From CAZFER01 sp964517495 (GTDB taxonomy: Bacteria > Hinthialibacterota > Hinthialibacteria > Hinthialibacterales > Hinthialibacteraceae), in assembly GCA_964517495.1 (NCBI GenBank), contig CAZFER010000040.1, forward strand, positions 1 to 55,328: DNA of 55,328 nt, written 5' to 3'. Shown here in pieces: positions 17,224 to 26,600 of this stretch. Every line of letters starts with the position of its first letter. Within the stretch, counting starts at the first letter, position 1. The position numbers and the translations under genes were made by a program. Under the pieces are notes generated by a model. The model was not told the origin of the DNA. It was given only the letters and a program-made list of their open reading frames with translations, and did not search any database.

Positions 17224-18414
17224 ATGAAAATTGTCGACTTACGCGTCAGAACGGTTGCCATACCCACCAACGCCATGCTGCGCCACAACACCGGTGTTCA
17301 CCCCGGCTATCTGATGCGAACGATTTTGGAATTGATCACCGACGAAGGCATTGTGGGATTGGGCGAAGTGGGGGGAGGCGACCAGCGCGGCGCCCTGCTT
17401 CGCTTAAAGCCTCGCCTGGTGGGAATGGATCCCTTTCAATTGGAAGAGATAAAACTGAAAGTGCTGCGCAGTATCTACTACCTTTCGAACGCCCGGCTCT
17501 ATGGGGCTATCGAGATCGCTTGTTTGGATATTCAGGGCAAGGCATGCGGGATTCCCATGCATCAATTGATCGGTGGGAAACTACGTGATGAAATCCCCCT
17601 GATTGCGTACCTTTTTTGGAGATACGACCGCCCAGGTGGTGGGGATGACACCTGCGCGGAAGATTTAGCTGATTACTGCGTGGAATTGAAAGAAACACTA
17701 GGCATCAAAGCGATGAAATTGAAGGCTGGTGTCCTGGAGCCGATGGAAGAAGCGAGAGTTCTGAAACTGTGCCGGGAAAAACTTGGAGATGACTTTGGGC
17801 TGCGCATCGATCCAAATGGCGTGTGGTCTGTTGCCACCGCGGTTAGAATCGGCCGCCAATTGGAAGGGATCGATTTGCAATATTACGAAGATCCCGCTTG
17901 GGGATTGGAAGGAATGCGAGCTGTGCGAGAACAGGTTCGCATACCACTGGCGACGAATATGTATCCAAATAAATTTGACGATTTGGGTCCCGCCATCCGG
18001 TTGAATGGTATCGATATCATCTTGACTGATTTGCATTACTGGGAAGGTCCGCGCGGTGTAAAAGATTTGTGCGCGGTTTGCCGAACCTTTAACTTAGGTG
18101 TTGCGATGCATTCCGGCGCGGAATTTGGTGTGGAACTGGCGGCCATGCTCCATACCGCATCAACGATTCCCACCATGAACATGCCGGGTGACGCGCATTA
18201 CCACTATTTGGAAGATGATATTATCGTGGGTGGAAAAATGCCCTATATCGAGGGCTCGATCCGTGTGCCGGACGGACCCGGTCTGGGTGTGGAATTGGAT
18301 GAAGATAAGATGGAAACGTACGAGCGTTTTTATGATGAAAAGGGAGATTATTACGCTCGGTTCCACCAGGATCCGAGGCGGCCAAATTGGTATCCAACCG
18401 TGGGAGGCATGTAA
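17224..18414 (+). CDS. Enolase-superfamily sugar-acid dehydratase (glucarate dehydratase-like)
   Basis: A 396-residue cytoplasmic Mg-dependent enzyme of the mandelate racemase/muconate lactonising fold. An N-terminal capping domain is followed by a barrel with the KxK base (K165, K167 in AMKLKAG), metal ligands D196 (RIDPNG) and E222 (YYEDPAWG), the ATNMYPNKFDDL segment and the H-S motif (GVAMHSGAEFGVELAAMLH) resembling the MHS-N of glucarate and galactarate dehydratases. Expected reaction: dehydration of an acid sugar to the 2-keto-3-deoxy acid. It overlaps the transcription unit of the xylanase (gap 2 bp; GAGG inside the preceding stop region) and is followed 3 bp later by an SDR gene. Confidence 0.9.
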   Translation: MKIVDLRVRTVAIPTNAMLRHNTGVHPGYLMRTILELITDEGIVGLGEVGGGDQRGALLRLKPRLVGMDPFQLEEIKLKVLRSIYYLSNARLYGAIEIACLDIQGKACGIPMHQLIGGKLRDEIPLIAYLFWRYDRPGGGDDTCAEDLADYCVELKETLGIKAMKLKAGVLEPMEEARVLKLCREKLGDDFGLRIDPNGVWSVATAVRIGRQLEGIDLQYYEDPAWGLEGMRAVREQVRIPLATNMYPNKFDDLGPAIRLNGIDIILTDLHYWEGPRGVKDLCAVCRTFNLGVAMHSGAEFGVELAAMLHTASTIPTMNMPGDAHYHYLEDDIIVGGKMPYIEGSIRVPDGPGLGVELDEDKMETYERFYDEKGDYYARFHQDPRRPNWYPTVGGM

Positions 18415-18417
18415 CCG

Positions 18418-19173
18418 ATGAAATCTCTTTCCAACAAAATCGCATTGGTGACCGGAGGCAGCCGAGGGATTGGCGCCGCGATCGCCCTGGAACTGGCTCA
18501 AGCCGGAGCCAATGTGGTTGTCAATTACAATCGATCGGAAGATAGGGCAATGGATGTAGTACATCGCATTAAGGAGAGTGGCGGCAAGGCCCTCGCACTG
18601 CATGCCGATATTAGCCAGATATCCAGTATCCAAAAGATGTTCTCTCAAATTGAAATTCAATGGGGTCGTGTGGATATTTTAATCAACAACGCGGGTATGG
18701 AAGTTCGGCGCTCGTTCCAGGATTTCGATGAAGCAACGTATGAACAGATCATGGATACTAATCTCAAAGGGGCATTCTTTTGCGCGCAACGCGCGATCGG
18801 CGGCATGAAAGATAAACAATGGGGGCGCATCATTAATATCTCATCCGTGCATGAATTAACACCAACTGGTTTTTGTTGTGTGTATAGCATGAGTAAATCG
18901 GGCATGATTTTGATGATGCGGGAATTGGCTATCGAATACAGCCAATATGGCATTACAATCAATAACATCGCACCTGGTGCCATACGAACGGATATCAATC
19001 GCGACGTATTGGCCGATCCCGCCTATGAGGCCAAGGTCATAAACAAAATCCCATCCCGCTTTATCGGTGAGCCGGTGGATGTCGCTAAAACAGCGGTATT
19101 TCTGGCCTCGGAAGATGCCCGCTATATCACGGGAACATCCATCTTTATCGATGGCGGCATGCAGTTGCGATAA
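18418..19173 (+). CDS. Short-chain dehydrogenase/reductase, KduD/FabG-like
   Basis: A 251-residue classical SDR. The nucleotide motif TGGSRGIG is at residues 12-19, NNAG is present, and the catalytic set is a Ser in NISSV plus Y156 and K160 in YSMSK. The C-terminus ends in TGTSIFIDGGMQ, as in tetrameric FabG/KduD proteins. GGGAGG inside the end of the dehydratase gene serves as the ribosome site. In this operon a role in oxidising a uronate or reducing a deketo intermediate of pectin breakdown is likely, but the sequence alone cannot separate KduD, glucose dehydrogenase and ketoacyl reductase functions. Confidence 0.88.
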   Translation: MKSLSNKIALVTGGSRGIGAAIALELAQAGANVVVNYNRSEDRAMDVVHRIKESGGKALALHADISQISSIQKMFSQIEIQWGRVDILINNAGMEVRRSFQDFDEATYEQIMDTNLKGAFFCAQRAIGGMKDKQWGRIINISSVHELTPTGFCCVYSMSKSGMILMMRELAIEYSQYGITINNIAPGAIRTDINRDVLADPAYEAKVINKIPSRFIGEPVDVAKTAVFLASEDARYITGTSIFIDGGMQLR

Positions 19174-19226
19174 GGGAAAGAAATGGTTCATCCGGTAAGT
19201 GAGTCCATTAGTAGAGAAAGAAAAGT

Positions 19227-19413
19227 GAACATCCTGTACAAGTGGTGAAGCTTTTCAATCACAATCTTTCGCAGTTGCGGTGCGAACTGTACAGCCAGAT
19301 GAGAGACAAAACGATGCGGGATATGTTGAAGGGGACTCGCTGGTTAGTGCTCAAAAATCCCGAAAATCTGAACGAGGAAAAAGGTGAGAAAAAAAGGTTG
19401 GATCGATTGTTCT
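19227..19413 (+). pseudogene. ISL3-family transposase remnant
   Basis: About 60 codons encode VVKLFNHNLSQLRCEL and LKGTRWLVLKNPENL, the central signature of ISL3 (IS204/IS1001/IS1165) transposases (HVVKLFN…LKGTRWLLLKNPENL). Normal proteins are about 400 residues; the catalytic flanks and both inverted repeats are missing and a stop lies just upstream. The fragment sits between the SDR gene and the GC-rich pectate lyase gene. It is decayed and not expressed as a working protein. Confidence 0.7.
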
Positions 19414-19443
19414 ATATAAAAAACATTGGAGAGGAGCAAAACC

Positions 19444-21708
19444 ATGACGAATACTATAAAGGCTTTGTCCTACATCACAGTTGTGATTCTATTTATAACG
19501 ATGACTGATCCTCTTGCTTTTGGCAGCGATACTCATGCAAACGAAATGCCTGCAAGTAACTCCTCGGTAAATTCCGTTCCCGCCTTCCCTGGCGCGCAAG
19601 GATTCGGCGCCAACACTCCCGGCGGCCGCGGCGGCCAGGTAATCGCGGTAACCAACCTCGAGGCCGAAGGCCCCGGTTCCCTGGCAGAAGCGTTGCGAAC
19701 AAAAGGCCCGCGCATTATTGTTTTTCGCGTGGGGGGAACCATCGTGTTGCGAGGCGATATCGCTGTTACCGAACCATATGTTACGGTAGCGGGCCAAACA
19801 GCGCCAGGCGACGGTATCTGCATTCGTGGCGGCGCGATTATAGTGAGAACCCACAACGTAGTGATTCGCCATCTTCGCGTGCGGGTCGGCGACCATCCCG
19901 AGGGGCGCGAACCGGGCAATCGAGATGGACTTTTCGTTTTGGGAAATCAAAGCGAGGCGTATAACGTTGTGATCGACCATTGCTCGGTCAGCTGGGCGAT
20001 CGATGAAACCCTGGGCACCTGGTATGGTGCGAGCGATATTACCTTCCAGTGGTGTTTAATCAGCGAATCGCTTCTTGATAGTTTGCACCCCGAGGGTCCG
20101 CACGGCATGGGTGTTTTATTTGGCAGTTCTGGCGGCCAGCGCATTTCCATGCATCATTGTTTAATTGCCCACCATAAACGGCGGCATCCACGAATCAGCA
20201 TCAGAGAAAATCGTGAACCCACCATCCTCGATTTCCGTAATAATTTGATCTATAACTTCGGCGAAACCTTTGGTATCTTTCTAGGCCGCACACATGCAAA
20301 CTACATCGGGAACACCGTTAAAAAGGGAGCGGACAGCCAATCCCTCGATAAGCTAAATGGTAATGCCGAGAAGATGTATTTCGCGGATAATGTTTTGACA
20401 TGGCGACCGCAAGGGTTAGAGCCAAGTGACGGCATGGGTGTAGTTGACCACCCACTCGAAACCGCCCGCGTAAACACGCATGCGCCCGGCCAGGCATATG
20501 AGATGGTGTTGCGCTATGCGGGGGCAACACGGCCGGTTCGCGATGTGGTGGATGACCGCGTAATACAAGAAACCCGCAACCGCGAGGGCCGATTCATCGA
20601 TTCGCAATGGGATGTGGGCGGCTGGCCCCATTACGACAACGCCAAACCGCCCGCCGACAGCGATAGCGACGGTATGCCCGACAAATGGGAACGTGAGCAG
20701 GGATTGGATTCTCAGGATGCAGAGGATGGAGGACTCGACCCAGATGGTGATGTTTACACTAATGTGGAAGAATACCTCAACCAAACCGATCCGAGACATC
20801 CCGATAAGGGTCTTGAACCCATCCATCGACCTGTTCGCGTGCAAACAGGCAATGAGGAACTGCGCGGGTCAGCGGCACGCAAGAAAGGCAATCAACTTCA
20901 AGCGCAGGCCAAGCGAAAAGCCGTCGATCCCGCTACCCGCGAGCCCTTTCTCGCCAAATTAAACGATTCAGGCCGGGAAGTGTCTGATTATCTTGCTATG
21001 CCCTTTGTCTCGATCGAAAAGCAAACTTTCATGATGGAACGCGATGACGAACGCGATTGGGGCCCGGCAAAAGTGACGCTCTCCCCTTATCAAATCGGGA
21101 AATATGAGGTCACCCAAAAGCAATGGACTGCGGTTATGGGAACAAAACCATGGGACGGGCACATCTACGCCAAGAACGATCCTACTTGTCCCGCATCGTA
21201 TATCAGTTGGAACGATTGCCAGGTTTTCGTAGACCGCTTAAACGCCGCCCAAGGCCCTTGGCACTACAGTTTACCCACCCAAGCGCAATGGGAGTGCGCG
21301 GCACGCGCGGGAACCGGCCTCTTGTTTAGTATTCAAGGCGACGATGGAAGAATTGCTACCAACAAGGGCCTCAATCAGCTGGCCAAGCAAACCTGGTCCC
21401 GCGAAAACACAATCGAAAAAGGCAAGACACACCCCCAACCGGTCGGGCAGTTAAAACCCAACCCATGGGGCATATATGACTTGGCGGGGAATGTGAATGA
21501 ATGGTGCCAGGATGGCGGAGCACGGTATTGGTATGATATTAAATCGATTACCGATCCACCCGGCCCGGACGGCGGCGCGTATCGGGTTACACGGGGCAAA
21601 AGTTTCTATCGGAAGCTGGCGGGAATGCTGTGGTATTCCGCCACAGCGCACCGGCCGACATACCGTACATTCGAGATGGGTTTTCGGCTCGCGCGTACGC
21701 GCAGGTGA
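19444..21708 (+). CDS. Secreted pectate lyase fused to an FGE-sulfatase (SUMF1)-like domain
   Basis: A 754-residue exported fusion. Start set at 19444 (GGAGAGGAG upstream; signal peptide MTNTIKALSYITVVILF). Residues about 47-330 form a parallel beta-helix related to PL1 pectate lyases (FPGAQGFGANTPGGRGG, VIDHCSVSWAIDE). About residue 405 a thrombospondin-3-like calcium segment appears (DSDGMPDKWE, DPDGDVYTNVEEYLN). Residues about 515-754 match the SUMF1/FGE fold (YQIGKYEVTQKQW, SLPTQAQWECAARAG, GNVNEW, GFRLART). The catalytic cysteines of true formylglycine-generating enzymes are absent from the RVTRGKSF…GFR region, so this domain is probably a structural or binding unit. Codon use is clearly GC-richer than in neighbours, and an ISL3 scrap lies just upstream: likely acquired. 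Confidence 0.87.
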   Translation: MTNTIKALSYITVVILFITMTDPLAFGSDTHANEMPASNSSVNSVPAFPGAQGFGANTPGGRGGQVIAVTNLEAEGPGSLAEALRTKGPRIIVFRVGGTIVLRGDIAVTEPYVTVAGQTAPGDGICIRGGAIIVRTHNVVIRHLRVRVGDHPEGREPGNRDGLFVLGNQSEAYNVVIDHCSVSWAIDETLGTWYGASDITFQWCLISESLLDSLHPEGPHGMGVLFGSSGGQRISMHHCLIAHHKRRHPRISIRENREPTILDFRNNLIYNFGETFGIFLGRTHANYIGNTVKKGADSQSLDKLNGNAEKMYFADNVLTWRPQGLEPSDGMGVVDHPLETARVNTHAPGQAYEMVLRYAGATRPVRDVVDDRVIQETRNREGRFIDSQWDVGGWPHYDNAKPPADSDSDGMPDKWEREQGLDSQDAEDGGLDPDGDVYTNVEEYLNQTDPRHPDKGLEPIHRPVRVQTGNEELRGSAARKKGNQLQAQAKRKAVDPATREPFLAKLNDSGREVSDYLAMPFVSIEKQTFMMERDDERDWGPAKVTLSPYQIGKYEVTQKQWTAVMGTKPWDGHIYAKNDPTCPASYISWNDCQVFVDRLNAAQGPWHYSLPTQAQWECAARAGTGLLFSIQGDDGRIATNKGLNQLAKQTWSRENTIEKGKTHPQPVGQLKPNPWGIYDLAGNVNEWCQDGGARYWYDIKSITDPPGPDGGAYRVTRGKSFYRKLAGMLWYSATAHRPTYRTFEMGFRLARTRR

Positions 21709-22042
21709 TGTTAGTTTCTACTAATAGATGAGTATTCAACACCGATTTTCACGGAGTCCGACAATTTCCTAATTCTCTGCAGTGAGAGTTAATCTAACTC
21801 AATAAAAATCTGCTGATTATATCAGAAAATCTTCACTGCGTGTAGCAAAAATCTGACGGTTAAAATTGTATTTACGCGACTTATTTACGCGACTATAGAT
21901 TGGATGTATTTTTTAGATTTAAGTTATTATTGACGTATTTATCGATTAAAATATAGGTAAATCTGTTTTTTTTGCTTTACAACATGTTATATTATATGTA
22001 ATATATATGTATTATAACCGACATAATTTTGTTGTAATTCAC
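21709..22042. other. Non-coding interval with a 13-bp tandem duplication
   Basis: An AT-rich gap with no gene found. It contains a perfect tandem copy of TATTTACGCGACT (21869-21881 and 21882-21894) and a small hairpin GAGTTA/TAACTC near 21790. The duplication is unlike its surroundings and lies between two transposase fragments. Confidence 0.6.
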
Positions 22043-22264
22043 ATGGACCTTGTCGAACTTTTCACCCAAAATCTATCGCCCAGGCAAAAGCAATACGAAG
22101 CCATCCGGGCGGTGGCCTTCCAAGAAGGCACGATAAAGGAGATTGCCTCTCGTTTCGGGTATACGCCTCAATCCCTACGGACATTGATTCACCGGATTCT
22201 ATCGGGTGAACAAACTCTCTTTCCCCAAGTATTGCATATGTTCCCCCTTCCATTTCATAATTGA
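22043..22264 (+). pseudogene. Truncated helix-turn-helix transposase N-terminus
   Basis: The reading frame starting MDLVELFTQNLSPRQKQYEA continues with an HTH (TIKEIASRFGYTPQSLRTLIHRIL) and then stops after 73 residues. This head resembles the start of large HTH-containing transposases in which the recognition domain is followed by a long DDE region; nothing of that region follows. I read it as a decayed insertion sequence rather than a small regulator. Family assignment is uncertain. Confidence 0.45.
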
Positions 22265-22566
22265 ACAACAATACAACTATAAAGCTCATGGATATGCTGT
22301 ATCTGAAAGTTCGATTTTCTGAATAAGTCTTGAATTTGGGATTTATTCCGGTAAGGAATAAATTGGGGAACACAATCGATCAACTGTTGTGGATTTTCGA
22401 CTTCCCGATTGATTTTATCCCAGGCTTTCCTCCATCTCTTCCGAACGGCTTTTTCTTTTCGGGGCAGCAACAATTCTGATTTGATTACTGCAAGTAAGGC
22501 ACCCACCGTACTAACATTGGGATTCTTTTTAATTGATGCAAAAAATTCAGAAGGTTTCTGACTCAT
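22255..22566 (-). CDS. Hypothetical helical protein of doubtful status
   Basis: A 103-residue frame starting MSQKPSEFFASIKKNP, rich in Lys/Arg and predicted helical (RKRWRKAWDKI). There is no convincing ribosome site, no recognised family, and it overlaps the end of the transposase fragment. It may be a fragment of the same debris. Confidence 0.25.
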   Translation of the reverse strand: MSQKPSEFFASIKKNPNVSTVGALLAVIKSELLLPRKEKAVRKRWRKAWDKINREVENPQQLIDCVPQFIPYRNKSQIQDLFRKSNFQIQHIHELYSCIVVQL

Positions 22567-22803
22567 AGCCACATATGTATCCCGAAAGCACCAGTAATTG
22601 TTTTCTGATATCAATCCGGTTCAACCTATGATTACGGCAAAGGAGGAGAAAGCCCTCATTTTATGTTTTAGTAAACTAATGAATATCAACATTACTTTAA
22701 TGACATTATACACAAAAATTAATAGAGGGCAAATGTTCTTTGTAGTATAAACACAGCATTTTTTGGATAAATGTTTCTAAAGTGACGTCATTAATTGAAG
22801 CGA

Positions 22804-23481
22804 TTATTTGTGTTCTGGTCTGGATTCACCGATTTTGTCAATCAATAAATCGTCGTATTGAATTGGTTTGGATGAATAGGGTGTTCCCCAAATCGAGGCC
22901 ATACCCAAAATGGGTTCTTCCTCTTCATGAAATGAAATCATCCATTCTTTAGGTTCTTTTCCTTCTTCGGGCCATACCTTTCCCTCGACGATCCATTCTT
23001 TATCATTGAGTTTACGAACTTGGAGAAGAAAGCAAGTCCAGGTTCCAGATTCCCATTTGTATTTTAGTTTGCTAACTGCTTTATCGTCTTTCATCAATTC
23101 AATTGAGCGGGAAGCGGGAATAACGCGTAGTTTATACCCAGCGATCCCACACAATCCAACACCGAATCGTGGGTATAAACGCTTTTGGCGTTCGCTTTTA
23201 ATGCGAGCATATACAAAAATTCCATCACGTTCACGAGGTCCAAACAGGATACAGAAAGCGCTTAAAGGTGTACCCGGCAATTCAAGTTGTTTATTCTTTT
23301 CAACCTGCTTGACAGAAAAATCCCCTTCCAAAACAAAGAAATCCTCTGGAACATCACCCTCTTCGATTTTTTCAAAGTTTTGCGTATAAATTGGTTTCTC
23401 TTCTTTTTGGGATTTCTCATCTGAAAATGCAAGGCAGACTGAAATTGTTAATAATAGAATTAAAAAATTGAATATTCTCAT
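22804..23481 (-). CDS. Secreted LamG/DUF1080-like beta-sandwich protein
   Basis: A 225-residue exported protein. A signal peptide (MRIFNFLILLLTISVCLAFS) precedes one domain starting YTQNFEKIEEGDVPEDF. The pattern W-x-x-G-T-W-x-x-F-L, then GKVWPEEGKEPKEWMI, then YDDLLID is shared with the C-terminal domain of the PQQ-like protein at 43424-45706 (KAWERDGEEPDEWLIEVP…YVDNILV). That suggests a stand-alone version of the same sugar-binding-like fold. GGGGA precedes the ATG. It is isolated from its neighbours by non-coding sequence. Function unknown. Confidence 0.75.
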   Translation of the reverse strand: MRIFNFLILLLTISVCLAFSDEKSQKEEKPIYTQNFEKIEEGDVPEDFFVLEGDFSVKQVEKNKQLELPGTPLSAFCILFGPRERDGIFVYARIKSERQKRLYPRFGVGLCGIAGYKLRVIPASRSIELMKDDKAVSKLKYKWESGTWTCFLLQVRKLNDKEWIVEGKVWPEEGKEPKEWMISFHEEEEPILGMASIWGTPYSSKPIQYDDLLIDKIGESRPEHK

Positions 23482-23553
23482 TTTTTCCCCTTAATTTGGT
23501 TTTTCGTGACGTATCAGCCATATTAAGAAGAAGGGTGTGAAAACTAAAAAAAA

Positions 23554-23670
23554 GCCCTCCTTATATCCTCCTCCAATAAAATGGGGGAGGCTAGGAGTAA
23601 GTAAAGGATTTCTTTTTACCTTTGATTATCAACCCTCCCCTAGCCCCTCCCAGGCTTGAGAGGGGAATGG
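23554..23670. repeat. Bipartite palindromic intergenic element (CTAG-containing, REP/MITE-like)
   Basis: Two hairpins form one larger imperfect palindrome. Arm GGGGGAGGCTAGGAG (23583-23597) pairs with CTCCCCTAGCCCCTCCC (23635-23651). Each arm also folds alone: CCTCCTCC with GGGGGAGG on the left, CCCCTC with GAGGGG on the right. It lies 27 bp downstream of the ABC permease gene and is strongly GC-rich and strand-biased against an AT-rich background. It could act as a terminator or be a small mobile repeat; copy number in the genome would decide. Confidence 0.6.
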
Positions 23671-23696
23671 TACTTCAACTGGCTGATCACCTACGA

Positions 23697-26600
23697 TTAT
23701 TCATTCCTTAGTGCGTTGAGTATAGGACCTCTTAACGCTGCATTGGCAGCCAGCACAATCCATAATACTCCACTGGCTATCATGATCACGATGGTGCTGA
23801 TGATTAGAGTATAAGGAATCGGAGCACCAACTGACATTAGCGCGGGTAGTACAGCGATGAAACCGGCGATACAACCACATGCCAGTCCAAACACCAATAA
23901 AATCCAATGCTCGAGCATAACAAGCTGACGAATGGTTCCAGTCATAAAACCAAGAGCGCGCAGAATGGCCAATTCATTACGGCGTTCCAACACATTTCTC
24001 ATCACTACAATACCGAGTCCAATGCTGCCCAGGATTAATCCCAATCCACCCAATGCCTGGAACAGGGTTAAATATGTATTTTCAACTTTGTTGAACGCAT
24101 TTAAACGATCAACGGTTGAAGTTAATTCCAAACCAATATCCTGCAATGCAGCTGTCAATAGTTTTGAAATTGCTTTTTGGTTGGCAGAAGGTGCATCAAC
24201 AAGCATGGCCCGGTAACCACTTATGGAGGGATAGCGTTTGATGAATGCTTGTTCGGATATAATAACTGTTCCTTGCAAAATAGAGCCACCCAAAGCACCA
24301 ACGAGTTGTACTTGAAATTGTTTCCCATTTTCATCTTTATAGGTTAGGGTATCGCCAATAGATTTTCCTAATGCCCACTTGATCGTAGCTTGATCGGCGA
24401 TGGCGGGAAGAATATCGTCTTCCGTTTTGTCATTAAGGATCGACCAATCCGACTTATTTCCCAAACTTTGGACAATTCGAAAAGCATTTCGTTGTTCCAA
24501 CATGGTTGGATCAACCCCTAAAAGCCGTGGACGTTGGGCTCGGTTTAAATTCAAGCAACTGGCATCATCTCCCTCTTTTACGCGTAATGGAACAACCTTA
24601 ACTCCTTCCAGGTCATCACGTGATAATCCAAATGCCTGGCAACCTTTTTCCGTATTAAGATCATGCAGCAAGGGGAGCGTTGTTTCGCCATAAAAAGCGA
24701 AGCCGCCTGTTCCGGAGGATCGTTGATGGGCATCCTCTATGGCACTGCGGCGGTTGGCACCTACCGCAATCACCAGAAAACTGCCACATGCAAGCAAGGA
24801 GATAGTGGCTAAACTTCGTCCACGCCGACGGGCACAATTGCGCAAGCCCAATGTTGGAATGGATAATTTGATTTGTTCGGATTGATTATAAATTTTAGCA
24901 ATCAAAAAATGGGAGAAGCTAATCCCGCAAATAAGAAGCAAACTTCCGATGCCGAAAAACATCCCGGCGTTTTGCTCTTGCATTACCAATAAGGAATAGA
25001 TCAACAATAGAAGGGCTATTCCACCACTTATGAAAGCAGTTAGTTTCGCTTTGGTGGATTTTATGGATTGTACACTGGTAAGATTTAGTTCGGAGCCGCC
25101 GGTTTGAGATAAGAGTTCATTAACACTGTAACGTTCCTGCCGGCGCAAGATATACCAAATTGTTAAGACGCATATGATGATGCCTGAAATGAGTCCGTAA
25201 ATTAACGTAGACCCATTGACATGAAATTGTATGGAGGTGTTGGCCACAGCGCCACTCCATACGGAGGATAAACCGTAAAGCAGGCTTTTGGTATAGAGGA
25301 AACCAAGTCCGATACCGATGCAACCACCGATGGTGGATAATAACACGCCTTCATACAAATATAGACGCCGTATTTGAGCCGCTTTAAAACCAACCGCGGT
25401 GAGAATCCCCGTTTCTTCCTGCCGTTGTTCAACACCAAAGCGGAACAGCAACCCCATAAGGAGCAATGCAGCCACAATCAGAAAAAAACTAAGTCCGATA
25501 AATAATGGACCGAAATCAATGCCTTCTTCACTGGCTTTAATGGCTTCCTCTCGCACTGGAAGAAACAATAACCCAATGGTTTGGGGATCAATGGCCTGGT
25601 GTATATTTTCTTTAAGTGAAACCAAATCATGACTTTGTTTTGGATAACGTATCGAGGTGAGGTCGCCAAACCTGTTTTCCCATAATGCTTGTCCGGTTGA
25701 TAATGATATAAACGCTTTGGGTGTACCCCGGAAGTCATCCCAATAAGCTTCATCTTTTTCTCGAATTTTATCCAAATCAATGGTAAATCCGGGATCCCAT
25801 TCCCGGCAGTTTTCACTTTCCTCTATACCGGGGAATGGTGGCATAAAGGTTGGATCGGCTGCGGCTCCATCGAGATCAACAATTTTTCTAACCGTAAATG
25901 TATGGCTCTTTTCAATTAAACTGCGCATTGGCCCCACCACATAATACGAGATATTTGTTGTATCCCCGATAGTCACTTTCAGATCATCAGCCAACCATTG
26001 ATTGACGATGATTTCATCTTGCTTCAAGCCATTTTTCATGAACGAAGGGGTGGATGATGCATTTCTTGAATCCAGGGGGCCAAGGGCGGTTACCATCGAG
26101 TAAGGAGTCATATTCTCGCCGGTTGAAATGGAGTTCACAAGGTAAGTCAAAACTCCCAATGCTCCAGGTCCGGCTTTGGATGCGGCTTGGGTAATAGCTG
26201 AAGCCAAAAAGATTCGTTTTGTTCTTAATTCAAAATAGGGTTGGTTTTCTAATTCACGTAATTCAAGGGCGGCATCGGCCAGAGTCCATCGTTGTGTGAG
26301 TGCCTTTTCCAATATACTTTGATTAACAGAGGGATCATTTTTAACTAATAACAAATTCGCGTTTTGATCCATTTCGATTTCTTGATTTAATGTATTAATG
26401 GATAAAAAGGCGTTGTATGGTGCGATTTGTTCCGCGCGCAGACTGAATCGTCCCATCTGTTCATTTGATGCGATAATTACAACGTTCAGTCGAATTGCAA
26501 TGGAAGAGTCTTCGACGGTCGATAAGGGGGCATCGCGTGGTAACAGGCTGGGTTTTTCAACACGAAGGACGATTTCATCCCCTGTTTTGATTTCAAGTTT

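Noticed and set aside
18160..18660. Minus-strand frame across the dehydratase/SDR junction
   Set aside because: Opposite two clear genes with recognised active sites; no homology or start signal seen.
21780..21830. Possible terminator or operator hairpin (GAGTTA/TAACTC)
   Set aside because: Only six base pairs, no T-run, and no gene end close by.
22043..22264. Small HTH regulator or antitoxin
   Set aside because: The head matches the start of long transposases and the frame ends abruptly with unrelated residues, so a truncated transposase is more likely.
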